Shown piece after piece: positions 16,468 to 24,265 of a DNA stretch of 64,000 nt. Position 1 is the stretch's first letter. Every line of letters begins with the position of its first letter. This stretch comes from Paraperibacillus esterisolvens (lineage in GTDB: Bacteria; Bacillota; Bacilli; Bacillales; DSM-1321), in the NCBI RefSeq assembly GCF_046237625.1, contig NZ_CP143545.1, positions 3,844,001-3,908,000 on the forward strand. Direction: 5' to 3'. Both the position numbers and the translations under genes were made by a program. Below the pieces are notes generated by a model. That model was given only the letters and a program-made list of their open reading frames with translations. It made no database searches and was not told where the DNA came from.

Positions 16468-17709
16468 TTGAAAAAAGTCAGCCTTTACCTATTTGCCTTG
16501 CTGCTGGTTGTTTCCAGTGTGCTTGCAGGCTGCTCTTCCAAGGACTCGGAAAGCTCTGATTCCAAAAACAAAAAGATCAGCTTCATGCATTGGCGCGGTG
16601 AAGATAAGCAGGTTTTCGAAGAACTGATCAAAAAGTTCACAAAGGAAACCGGCATTGAAGTGGAAATGAATATCTATCCTTCCGAACAATACCCTGTACA
16701 GACTGTACTCCGTGACGGCTCTACCGGCGATGTGTTCGCCTCCAACCCGGGATTTCAGCTTGAATCCTTGAAAAAACTCGGTTTTTATGAAGACCTCACC
16801 AACGAAGATTTCGTGAAGAACTATAATCCAAAACTAATTGAGGCTGCCCAGGTGGACGGAAAGCAGCTCGCCCTTCCGTATCAGCTTGTCTATAACCAGC
16901 CGGTATATAACGCCTCTATGTTTGAAAAAATGGGACTGGAGCCTGCAAAGGACTGGGAAGGCTTCCTGAAGCTGTGTGAAGAGCTGAAAAAGAAAGGCAT
17001 CACACCAATCGCATTCCCTGGTGCCGACATCGGCCCCGGCCAGTTCATGAACAGCATGATGATGAACAATGCACCGGATGAAGAAATCTTCGCCAAACTT
17101 ATGAAGGGCGATGCCAAGCTGACTGATGAATGGTGGGTCAAGACCCTTACTCAGTTCAAGGAATTAAATGACAAAGGCTACTTCCAAAAAGATGCACTTG
17201 GCACTAAGCATGATTCCGCCATCGCCATGGTCGCCCAGGAAAAAGCAGCTATGCTTGCATCGGGCTCTTATGCCATCGCGAGCATCCGCAACCTGAATAA
17301 AGACATCAAACTCGGCCTTCTGGCACCAATCACCGTGCCGGAAAGCGAAGCAAAATTCGAAGGAATCCATACCACTACCTTCCTTCTCGGAGTGAACAAA
17401 AACTCCAAGAAGAAAAAAGAAGCGAAGCAGTTCCTGGCATTCCTGAGCAAAAAAGAAAATGCTGAACTGTATGCCAACAAAACAAGCCAGCAGGTAACCC
17501 TGAAGGACGTTAAATACGAATCAGAAGACCTGAAAAACATCTCAGACTGGTCCGAAAAGAAAACCCGCTTCCAGCCGCGTTACCTCATCCCGGATGAGGC
17601 CGTGGAAAAAGCAGTACTCAGCTCCATCCAGTCTGTCCTCGGCGGAGAAAGCCCTAAAAAAGCGGCTGCTGCTTCACAGAAGATTGTAGATCAAAATATT
17701 AAGAAGTAA
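16468..17709 (+). CDS. Extracellular sugar-binding lipoprotein of ABC importer 1
   Basis: A family 1 solute-binding protein anchored to the outer membrane face by lipid. The start is TTG with AGGGGG eight bases before it. The signal peptide ends at lipobox LAGC with Cys22, followed by a Ser/Asp-rich linker. The mature part is a MalE-like two-lobed protein (413 residues in all), with FMHWRGEDKQVFEEL near its N terminus and GVNKNSKKKKEAKQFLAFL in the usual late position. Genetic context pairs it with the permeases transcribed away from it. The substrate is probably an oligosaccharide; sequence alone does not name it. Confidence 0.93.
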   Translation: MKKVSLYLFALLLVVSSVLAGCSSKDSESSDSKNKKISFMHWRGEDKQVFEELIKKFTKETGIEVEMNIYPSEQYPVQTVLRDGSTGDVFASNPGFQLESLKKLGFYEDLTNEDFVKNYNPKLIEAAQVDGKQLALPYQLVYNQPVYNASMFEKMGLEPAKDWEGFLKLCEELKKKGITPIAFPGADIGPGQFMNSMMMNNAPDEEIFAKLMKGDAKLTDEWWVKTLTQFKELNDKGYFQKDALGTKHDSAIAMVAQEKAAMLASGSYAIASIRNLNKDIKLGLLAPITVPESEAKFEGIHTTTFLLGVNKNSKKKKEAKQFLAFLSKKENAELYANKTSQQVTLKDVKYESEDLKNISDWSEKKTRFQPRYLIPDEAVEKAVLSSIQSVLGGESPKKAAAASQKIVDQNIKK

Positions 17710-17721
17710 CGATGATTGTTG

Positions 17722-17750
17722 AAGCCCCGGGGGTTTATCCCGGGGCTTTT
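17722..17750 (+). terminator. Terminator after binding lipoprotein 1
   Basis: AAGCCCCGGG and CCCGGGGCTT pair around a short loop and are followed by TTTTG, 12 bases after the stop codon. Confidence 0.85.
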
Positions 17751-17830
17751 GTTGTGTTATTTGCTAGTGGCGGCCGTTCAGCAAACTACTGTGTTCGGCT
17801 GTCAACGATCTTTCTGCACGTGAGGTGGAG

Positions 17831-18180
17831 GTTTCCGCAAGTAAAACTTCATTTTCGCAAGTAAGGGCTGCGTATCGCAAGTAAGTCCTCCGTTCCCACA
17901 AGTAAGATACTTCGTTCGGCTGGTAAATCAGCCCTGTCAGCGAGTAAAGTCTTCCGTTCGGCTAGTAAATCAGCCATTTTCGCGAGTAAAATCCTCCATT
18001 CGGCTGGTAAATCAGCCATTTTCGCGTGTAAAACCTCCATTCGGCTGGTAAATCAGCCATTTCCGCGAGTAAAGTCTTCCATTCGGCTTGTAAACAGCCA
18101 TTTTCGCATGTAAAGTTCTCCATTCGGCTAGTAAATCATCCATTTCCGCGAGTAAAGTACTGTGTTCGGCTAGTAACCTT
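17831..18180. repeat. Phased GTAA array 1 (17 units, 20-21 base spacing)
   Basis: GTAA occurs 17 times between 17841 and 18173 with every gap 20 or 21 bases (mean 20.75). The first four units are of the type CGCAAGTAA. From 17923 onward two unit types alternate strictly: GGCTGGTAAATCAGCC-like and CGCGAGTAAA-like, joined by CCTCCATT or CCATTTT linkers, which makes a 41-42 base higher-order repeat. Mixing of 20- and 21-base gaps breaks any reading frame, so the leucine-rich open frames here are not proteins. The array lies between the convergent lipoprotein and GH2 genes. The rest of the gap (18181-18460) shows nothing I can name. A shorter array of the same motif is at 56.2 kb. Confidence 0.9.
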
Positions 18181-18462
18181 TCAATCTGCAGCGCAGCGAT
18201 ACACATTTACACACTCAAAAGCTCATAAAATATGAATTTATATCCTTCCCTGCTCAATTTCCGCATAAAAATTCTTTCAAAACCAATAAAAAAATGCTCA
18301 GCAGCGCCGGGCTTCCTTATCGTTTACTTCAGTTCCATTTGGCAACGTATATTCTGCGTCTCCCTCGAATGAAATCAAGTCACTCCCCGGCTCGGGGGTG
18401 TGATTTACTTCCTGGATGCCTATGACGTGCACTATCCTCATACACGGCCTCTGGCCGGTTGA

Positions 18463-18494
18463 ACAAAAAACACACCCGGCCAGTCAGCCGGGTG
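18463..18494 (-). terminator. Terminator after the GH2 gene
   Basis: On the minus strand CACCCGGC and GCCGGGTG form a stem followed by a run of T. It lies just downstream of the glycosidase stop codon. Confidence 0.85.
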
Positions 18495-18501
18495 CAGTCC
18501 A

Positions 18502-20265
18502 TTACTTTTGATCATTGATTTCCTTGATTTTTTTCAAATCACATTTTGGTTCGCGGTCGTACGTAAGCAGGCCGTTGATTTCTTGCTCCACATCCGTAAG
18601 CTGCGTGTAGCAGAAGCCCTGGACAACCGGACTGGAAGTCAAGGCGCCGGTTACTCTGCGGTATTCCTCCACAAGGTCTTCGGCAGATTGGACAGCAGAG
18701 TAGCCCCAGCCTTCCTGTTCGTCCACCTTATAGGCAATGCCTCCATATTCAGTGATCAGGATCGGCTCGCCCCTGTAGGAGTAACCATTCGCATAAATCA
18801 CGCGGTTGGCAGGAGTCGTAGAGATGGCGCTCTCCACATCCTTGTATGCTTCAGCCATTTCTTCGGCACTGCGGTAATTATGGATGCCGCAAATGTCAGA
18901 AATCGTATGCTCCCAGCCGTCATTGGACAGAACCGGACGGGTCTGGTCGATTGACTTTGTCTGCCAGTACATGGACGTGGCATGTGCCTGCTGATGCTTG
19001 TCATAAGCTACCCGGGAAATGCCCCAGCTCTCATTCAGCGGCAGCCAGACAATGATGGAAGGATGGCTGTAGTCGCGCTTCACGACGTCGAACCATTCAG
19101 TTGCCAGGCGGCGTGCCGCTTCTTCACTGTATTCAGACGCGTTCGCCATTTCGCCCCATACGAGGAAACCAAGGCGGTCAGCCCAATACAGGAAGCGTGG
19201 ATCTTCTACCTTCTGGTGCTTCCGTGCGCCGTTAAAGCCCATTTCCTTCGCAAGCTCGATATCCCTTTTCAGCGCCTCATCCGTCGGAGCTGTGAGCAGC
19301 GCCTTAGGGAAATACCCCTGATCAAGCACTAGCTTTTGATAATAAGGCATATTGTTCAGCATGAATACGCCGTTCTCGATTGAAACCTTTCTCATCCCGA
19401 AATAGGAATCAACAGAATCGAGCACTTCCTCTCCCTTGCGGAGTGTTAGTGTCACATCAAACAGATTAGGATGCTCCGGTGACCAGTACCAGCCTGGTCC
19501 ATGGATGTTGCTTCGGTCTGTAAAGCGGTTCCGCACATTATAACTGCGCTTGTTGTAAATTTCCAGGAGATTGGATGAATCAGAGATTACCTTTTTACCG
19601 TTGAATGAGATTTCTACATCAAGGGCAAGTCCCTCTGAGAACGCTCCGCCCACTTCGAATTCAAGCTCAATATCACCGCGGTCGATCTCAGGAGTCCAGC
19701 GGATGCCGGAAAGAACGGTCTGTGCTGCAGGCTCCATCCAGACGGTCTGCCAGATGCCGGTGGTCCGTGTGTAGAAAATGGATTCCGACCGCTCATGCCA
19801 GTACTGCTTCCCGCGCGGAATGGTCACATCTTCAGATGGATCCTCAACGCGGAGAGTGACTTCGTCCTCCCTGCCGTCTTTGTTTAAGAGATGAGTGATA
19901 TCTACTGAAAATGGCGTGTTCCCGCCTTCATGGTGGAAAGCGAGATTTCCGTTGATGTACACCCATGAGCGGTAATCCACGGCACCAAAGTGCAGGATGA
20001 TCTGTCTGCCGGCCCATTTCTCAGGCACACTTAACGTTCTGCGGTACCAGACCACATCATGGAATGATGGATCATTTATTCCGCTCATTTCGGTCTGATA
20101 GGCAAATGGAACCGTGATTTCCCGGCTCTGCGGGAACTGCTCGAACCACTTTTCGGTCAGTCCCTTATTTTCATCATCAAATGCAAAATCCCATTGCCCA
20201 TTAAGGTTCTCCCATTCTGCACGGACAAACTGGGGTCTTGGATAATCGTTGCGGGGAATAGACAT
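18502..20265 (-). CDS. Glycoside hydrolase family 2 enzyme (beta-galactosidase/glucuronidase type)
   Basis: GH2 enzymes are retaining exo-glycosidases. The 587 residues show the jelly-roll sugar-binding domain (about 10-180, with NGQWDFAFDD and GAVDYRSWVYING), an Ig-like domain (about 185-285) and a TIM barrel (about 290-585). The acid/base Glu is in VWLPLNESWG (about residue 405) and the nucleophile Glu in ILITEYGGIA (about 500). There is no signal peptide, so it acts on imported oligosaccharides. It is the last gene of the unit with importer 2. The size is that of short GH2 members, not the 1000-residue LacZ type; beta-galactosidase is plausible next to Leloir genes but not proved. Confidence 0.88.
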   Translation of the reverse strand: MSIPRNDYPRPQFVRAEWENLNGQWDFAFDDENKGLTEKWFEQFPQSREITVPFAYQTEMSGINDPSFHDVVWYRRTLSVPEKWAGRQIILHFGAVDYRSWVYINGNLAFHHEGGNTPFSVDITHLLNKDGREDEVTLRVEDPSEDVTIPRGKQYWHERSESIFYTRTTGIWQTVWMEPAAQTVLSGIRWTPEIDRGDIELEFEVGGAFSEGLALDVEISFNGKKVISDSSNLLEIYNKRSYNVRNRFTDRSNIHGPGWYWSPEHPNLFDVTLTLRKGEEVLDSVDSYFGMRKVSIENGVFMLNNMPYYQKLVLDQGYFPKALLTAPTDEALKRDIELAKEMGFNGARKHQKVEDPRFLYWADRLGFLVWGEMANASEYSEEAARRLATEWFDVVKRDYSHPSIIVWLPLNESWGISRVAYDKHQQAHATSMYWQTKSIDQTRPVLSNDGWEHTISDICGIHNYRSAEEMAEAYKDVESAISTTPANRVIYANGYSYRGEPILITEYGGIAYKVDEQEGWGYSAVQSAEDLVEEYRRVTGALTSSPVVQGFCYTQLTDVEQEINGLLTYDREPKCDLKKIKEINDQK

Positions 20266-20299
20266 GTATTTTCAAATCCTTCCAAAATGTAGTGGCTGT

Positions 20300-21130
20300 T
20301 TATTTGATTCCTGACTGTGTAACACCTTTAATGAATGAACGCTGACCGATTACGAACAGAAGCACGGCCGGTATGGTAGCGATTGAAGTAAGGGCCATCA
20401 GCTTGGCTGGGGATGATACAAAGCTTCCCTGCTGCATAACGGCAATACCTGTCGTGATGGTACGCATTTCCGGTGAGTTGGTCGTAACGAGCGGCCACAG
20501 GAAGTCATTGTAGATTCCCATGAAGGTAAAGATTGCGAGCGTCCAGATGACCGGGCGTGCAGACGGCAGAACCACCTGTGTGAATACCTGCCATTTGTTG
20601 GCGCCGTCCAGGAATGCCGCTTCCTCAAGCTCCTTCGGGAATCCGCGGAAATATTGATACAAAAGGAACACGCCGAACGCGTTCGCTGAGTATGGCAGAA
20701 TCAGTACGGCATACGTATCGAGAAGTCCGAAGGTGTTAAATTCCATGTAAAGCGGAAGGAATGTGATAACCCAGGGAATCGTAAGCGATCCGATAAACAT
20801 GGCAATGAAAAACTTCTTGAACGGCACATCAAGCCTTGCGAGACCATAGGCCGCTAATGTATCGACAATCAGCACAATCAGTGTTCCGGTGATCCCGACA
20901 AGAAGGGAGTTTGCCATCCACTGGAGGACTGGCGTTTCTCCGCCGCTCTGGAAGGCATATTGATAGTTTTCCAGGGTAAATACTTCTGGTATCCATTTCA
21001 AGCCTGCGGTGAATGCTTCTTGATCTGTTTTAAAGGAAGTAAACAGCATCCAGACGATCGGAAGCAGGAAAACCAGCGCAATCAATACAGCAATGATGAT
21101 AATGACCGTTTTACTTGCTTTGCTTTGCAT
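20300..21130 (-). CDS. Sugar ABC transporter permease 2, MalG type
   Basis: CUT1 permease of 276 residues with six membrane helices. The first is at about 8-30 (VIIIIAVLIALVFLLPIVWM), and the EAA loop is at about 168-188 (EEAAFLDGANKWQVF, then VVLPSARP). It ends with the family-like FIKGVTQSGIK. Six bases separate it from the upstream permease stop, and 34 bases from the GH2 start, so the three genes are one transcript after the binding protein. Confidence 0.94.
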   Translation of the reverse strand: MQSKASKTVIIIIAVLIALVFLLPIVWMLFTSFKTDQEAFTAGLKWIPEVFTLENYQYAFQSGGETPVLQWMANSLLVGITGTLIVLIVDTLAAYGLARLDVPFKKFFIAMFIGSLTIPWVITFLPLYMEFNTFGLLDTYAVLILPYSANAFGVFLLYQYFRGFPKELEEAAFLDGANKWQVFTQVVLPSARPVIWTLAIFTFMGIYNDFLWPLVTTNSPEMRTITTGIAVMQQGSFVSSPAKLMALTSIATIPAVLLFVIGQRSFIKGVTQSGIK

Positions 21131-21136
21131 GGACGT

Positions 21137-22027
21137 CTACTCCTTTCTATTAGAAATTTTAAGCTGGACAATGGAAATGACGATCATGAGAAGAGCCATC
21201 ATCAGGGACATAGCCGCCGCATTGCCCAATTGGCGCTGCCTGAAGGCTTCATCCACGATGTTCATTAAAAGAACCTTCGTTTCAGTACCCGGGCCTCCGC
21301 GTGTCATCAAGTACGGCTGGCCATAGATATTGAAGGAAGCAATAGTTGAAGTGATCAAAACAAACAACATGGTCGGTTTGATGCTTGGCAGGGTGATATA
21401 GATCAGGCGCTGCCATCTGCTGGCACCATCAAGCGAGCCAGCTTCATATAATTCCTCAGAAACATCATTCAAGGCGTTAATGAAAATAACCATATTGAAA
21501 CCAATGGTCCACCATAGAGTTGCTATCACAATGGACACCCACGCCCACGGCATGTCTGTCAGCCATGGAATGGCATCCAGGTGCATGCCTGTCAGATAGT
21601 TATTGATCAATCCGCTGTTCGTATCAAGCAGCCACAGCCAGATAATCGCTACGACCGACACTGATACAGCATAAGGAATGAAATACATCGTCCGGAAAAT
21701 CCCCTTAATTTTGTCAGGCAGGGCATGGACCAGAAGCGCAAGTCCCAATCCTACGATCACTAGCAGGGGAACACTGAACACAACAAATTTCAGCGTATTT
21801 TTCAAGCCGTCAAAAAATAAGCCGTTCAGATATGAAGAAGGATCAAATATTTTAGCATAGTTCTTAAAGCCGACAAATTCATGTACAGGATTCAGCAAAT
21901 CCCAATTATGCAGGCTCATCCAAGCCCCATACACAATAGGGATCAGAAGGAAAACAGTGAACAAAATCAGGTATGGAAGAACGAATAAACTTGACGTCAG
22001 CTTCGATTTCCAGGTGGTATTGTTCAT
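21137..22027 (-). CDS. Sugar ABC transporter permease 2, MalF type
   Basis: CUT1 permease of 296 residues. Six membrane helices are visible, with the EAA motif EAGSLDGASRWQRL and ITLPSIKP at about 190-215. The start is supported by GGGGGAT-type purines upstream. It is separated from the binding protein gene by 422 bases that contain an attenuating hairpin and a dispersed repeat, which should leave it at a lower level than the binding protein. Confidence 0.94.
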   Translation of the reverse strand: MNNTTWKSKLTSSLFVLPYLILFTVFLLIPIVYGAWMSLHNWDLLNPVHEFVGFKNYAKIFDPSSYLNGLFFDGLKNTLKFVVFSVPLLVIVGLGLALLVHALPDKIKGIFRTMYFIPYAVSVSVVAIIWLWLLDTNSGLINNYLTGMHLDAIPWLTDMPWAWVSIVIATLWWTIGFNMVIFINALNDVSEELYEAGSLDGASRWQRLIYITLPSIKPTMLFVLITSTIASFNIYGQPYLMTRGGPGTETKVLLMNIVDEAFRQRQLGNAAAMSLMMALLMIVISIVQLKISNRKE

Positions 22028-22257
22028 TTGCGTATCCCCCTTTCCGGGTTTGATAGAGTATCTTTTTGCTAACTTGTTGTCTTGAAGCTTATGGTTGAAG
22101 GCATCATCCAGTGGCAGTGGCGGCCTTTAGCCGCCGCATGTCTTATGCCTTTCGGATGTATGCCTTCTAAGCAGTTTGGGTGTTCTCTTTAGAATCGCAG
22201 CTCAGGGTGCTTTTAAAGAATCTTAAATGAAGGCACCGCTCTCCGCTTTTGGTTTCA

Positions 22258-22378
22258 TCTAGCTCCGGCGCCTAGACCCTCGAGTCATAAGCCTGCCAGT
22301 CCATGAGAAGGAAGGGCGCTTCTCACGGCCTGCCTGTCTTATGCTTGTCGGGTCTGACCAAGGCGCCTCCGCTTTTGT
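22258..22378. repeat. Dispersed element C with complementary ends
   Basis: The segment starts CTAGCTCCGGCGCCTAGAC and ends GACCAAGGCGCCTCCGC, with CTCGAGTCATAAGCC and CTTATGCTTGTCGGG inside. The ends and the inner parts can pair (GGCGCC with GGCGCC, CATAAGC with GCTTATG), giving a long imperfect hairpin. Elements with these blocks are, from memory, common between genes in Bacillus genomes. It lies in the middle of the ABC operon, between binding protein and permease. The rest of the 22028-22449 gap holds only the hairpin at 22382. Confidence 0.65.
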
Positions 22379-22381
22379 TGT

Positions 22382-22428
22382 AAAAAAGACGGTTCAGGTG
22401 ATTTTGTTTATTCACCTGTCCCGTCTTT
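22382..22428 (-). terminator. Attenuator between binding protein 2 and its permeases
   Basis: On the minus strand GACGGGACAGGTGA pairs with TCACCTGAACCGTC, leaving small internal mismatches, and runs into TTTTTT. It sits 22 bases after the binding protein stop. Partial termination here is the usual way to make more binding protein than permease. Confidence 0.8.
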
Positions 22429-22449
22429 CTTTTGCCTGGCGAGGCTGGT

Positions 22450-23715
22450 TTATTTTTGAACCAGCTGCTCTGCTTTTTTGTTTGCATCGTCCAGTGCTTT
22501 TTTAGGGTCTTTTTTGCCTAGGAGGGCAAGGTTGACTTCAGACCATAGCGGCTCTGAAAGTTGTCCCCAGTTAGCTACACGCGGTGCGAACTTGGCGTAT
22601 TCGAATTGCTTGGCAACCTGTGGCTGCTGGACCATCTTTTTAAATTCTTCGTTTTTTTCGTAGATGGCTTTGGACGCTGGAGCCTGGCCTGATTTAGCCC
22701 ATTCCATTGTGTTGTCAGCCGCATATTTCAAGAAATCGGAGATTCCTTCGAGTTTCTTAGAATCTTTTACAGAAGCAGGGATGACGAAGTTGTGACCGTT
22801 TGCATAGACTGCCTGCTCTTTTGTACCTAATTGTGGAACTGGGGCTACACCGTAGTTGATGCCTGCTTTGTCCCATTGTTCCATCATCCATGGACCGTTA
22901 AGCTGCATGGCGTTTTTGCCTTGAAGGAAAAGTGTTACTTCCCCGTCCTGCTGTACATTGGCTGGTGAAACTTTTTCCTTTTGAACAAGGTCTCTCAAGA
23001 ATGTCAGTGCCTCAACGCCTTCAGGGCTGTTGTAGTTAGGCTTGCCATCCTTCAAAAGCTCTCCGCCGTTCTGGAAGAAGACGGTTGGGTAGATGAACTG
23101 GTTCGGCCATAGTGTTGGAACAACGAAGCCGTATTGCTTTTTGGATTCATTTGTAAGCTTTTTAGCTGCAGCTACAAATTCTTCACGGTTTGTTGGAGCT
23201 TTTTCTGGGTCAAGGCCTGCAGCCTTGAACATGTCTTTGTTATAGTACAATACCAGCGGGTGGATATCTAAAGGAATGGAATACTGCTTGCCTTTGATCG
23301 TTCCTGCCTGCCATGCTGTTTCTGAGTAATCTTCAGATTTGACGCCATTTTTTTCAATGGTGGAAGTCATGTCTTTCAGCAGATTCTTTTCAGCGTAGTT
23401 TGTAAGCTGGTCTGTGTGCATGATCATCAGATCCGGGGCACTTTTTTGTCCTGAGAAAGCAAGGTCGACTGTCTTATAGTAATCTGTCTGCGGTACGATC
23501 TGCAGATCTACATCATATTTATCCTGAGACTTATTGTAATTATTCACGATGTTCTTCATGCGCGGGCCATCTGCACCAGAGAATGGAGCCCAGTAGGTGA
23601 TTTTCTCGCTTCCGCCGCTCTTTTCAGATCCAGAATCCTTGCTGGAGCATCCTGCCAGAGAACCAATTGCCAGAGCCGCAGACATTGCAACGCCAAGCCA
23701 CTTCTTCTTGTTCAT
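22450..23715 (-). CDS. Extracellular sugar-binding lipoprotein of ABC importer 2
   Basis: MalE-like family 1 solute-binding protein of 421 residues. The signal peptide MNKKKWLGVAMSAALAIG leads to lipobox LAGC with Cys23, followed by a Ser/Gly/Lys linker. The mature part has the typical start EKITYWAPFSGADGPRM, a central PLDIHPLVLYYNKDMFKAAG segment and MQLNGPWMMEQW in the C lobe. It is first in the unit with two permeases and a GH2 enzyme, so the ligand is likely an oligosaccharide with a non-reducing sugar that the GH2 enzyme removes. A cre site and a 32-base palindrome lie upstream. Confidence 0.94.
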   Translation of the reverse strand: MNKKKWLGVAMSAALAIGSLAGCSSKDSGSEKSGGSEKITYWAPFSGADGPRMKNIVNNYNKSQDKYDVDLQIVPQTDYYKTVDLAFSGQKSAPDLMIMHTDQLTNYAEKNLLKDMTSTIEKNGVKSEDYSETAWQAGTIKGKQYSIPLDIHPLVLYYNKDMFKAAGLDPEKAPTNREEFVAAAKKLTNESKKQYGFVVPTLWPNQFIYPTVFFQNGGELLKDGKPNYNSPEGVEALTFLRDLVQKEKVSPANVQQDGEVTLFLQGKNAMQLNGPWMMEQWDKAGINYGVAPVPQLGTKEQAVYANGHNFVIPASVKDSKKLEGISDFLKYAADNTMEWAKSGQAPASKAIYEKNEEFKKMVQQPQVAKQFEYAKFAPRVANWGQLSEPLWSEVNLALLGKKDPKKALDDANKKAEQLVQK

Positions 23716-23781
23716 TCAAGTTATCCCCCTCGGATAAAAAATTAATTATGGCTTACTAGAAGCCTGATTGCTTGATTTTTT

Positions 23782-23813
23782 AAGTAAATTAAGTTAATTA
23801 AATTAATTTACTT
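23782..23813. promoter_or_regulatory. 32-base palindrome upstream of importer 2
   Basis: Arms AAGTAAATTAA and TTAATTTACTT are perfect over 11 bases and enclose GTTAATTAAA. The whole 32 bases are symmetric except for one pair, centred between 23797 and 23798. It begins 67 bases before the binding-protein start, a promoter-proximal operator place. The core TTAATTAAATTAATT (15 bases) recurs before galT at 32.78 kb, which argues for a shared repressor. Confidence 0.75.
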
Positions 23814-23845
23814 TGTATCATTATCATAATCCTGACTGAGATATT

Positions 23846-23859
23846 TGTCAACGCTTTCA
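23846..23859. promoter_or_regulatory. CcpA catabolite-response element (cre)
   Basis: TGTCAACGCTTTCA matches the cre consensus TGWNANCGNTNWCA at every defined position. It lies in the gap between the divergent importer 2 operon and GH43 gene, 131 bases from the former, so it may repress either or both when glucose is present. Confidence 0.7.
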
Positions 23860-24204
23860 ACAAAAAAATTAATAGAATATGAGCATAATAAGAGAGGCTG
23901 TGCTGGGAAGCGGGATCTCAGCATGGCCGTTCTTCTCTTTTTCGTGCAGCGACTGGCGCTTCTGGAATTTTCCTTAGGGTTTTATACTTTTACCTGGGAT
24001 GCTGAACCCGTTGATATCAAGAGCTTTGTGCAGAACTCGCGCTTTGAGAATCGCAGCTGGATAAGGAATCCTGCCCCCTGCACTGCAAACTTCCTTTTTA
24101 TTAAAACTTTACCTCGCAAAACGATCAATAAAACACTAATGTTTTAGAATACCTGCTTCATATAGTTGGAAAAGAATTGAAGCCTGCCAGCAAGTGCGTT
24201 AAAA
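23860..24204. other. Intergenic region before the GH43 gene
   Basis: This part of the 550-base divergent gap shows no gene I can support. A frame at 23845-24147 lacks a ribosome site and has no recognisable protein. Around 23895-23940 a long imperfect hairpin is possible (TGCTG and CAGCA blocks), without a clear T run on either strand. Confidence 0.4.
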
Positions 24205-24212
24205 TGCGGATA

Positions 24213-24234
24213 GGTAAATTAATTTATTTAACTA
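24213..24234. promoter_or_regulatory. Imperfect AT-rich palindrome upstream of GH43
   Basis: AGGTAAATTAA and TTTATTTAACT match as inverted arms at nine of eleven positions, 32 bases before the GH43 start. It resembles the operator at 23782. It may be a second site for the same repressor. Confidence 0.45.
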
Positions 24235-24265
24235 AGAAAATATCCCAGACAAAGGTTGTGCTATC

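Noticed and set aside
17831..18180. CRISPR array
   Set aside because: The period is 20-21 bases with related linkers, not 30-base repeats with unique spacers, and there are no cas genes.
17849..18206. Minus-strand frames coding for Leu/Ala/Glu-rich repeated peptides
   Set aside because: They are translations of phased array 1. The frame breaks wherever a 20-base gap occurs, and no ribosome site is present.
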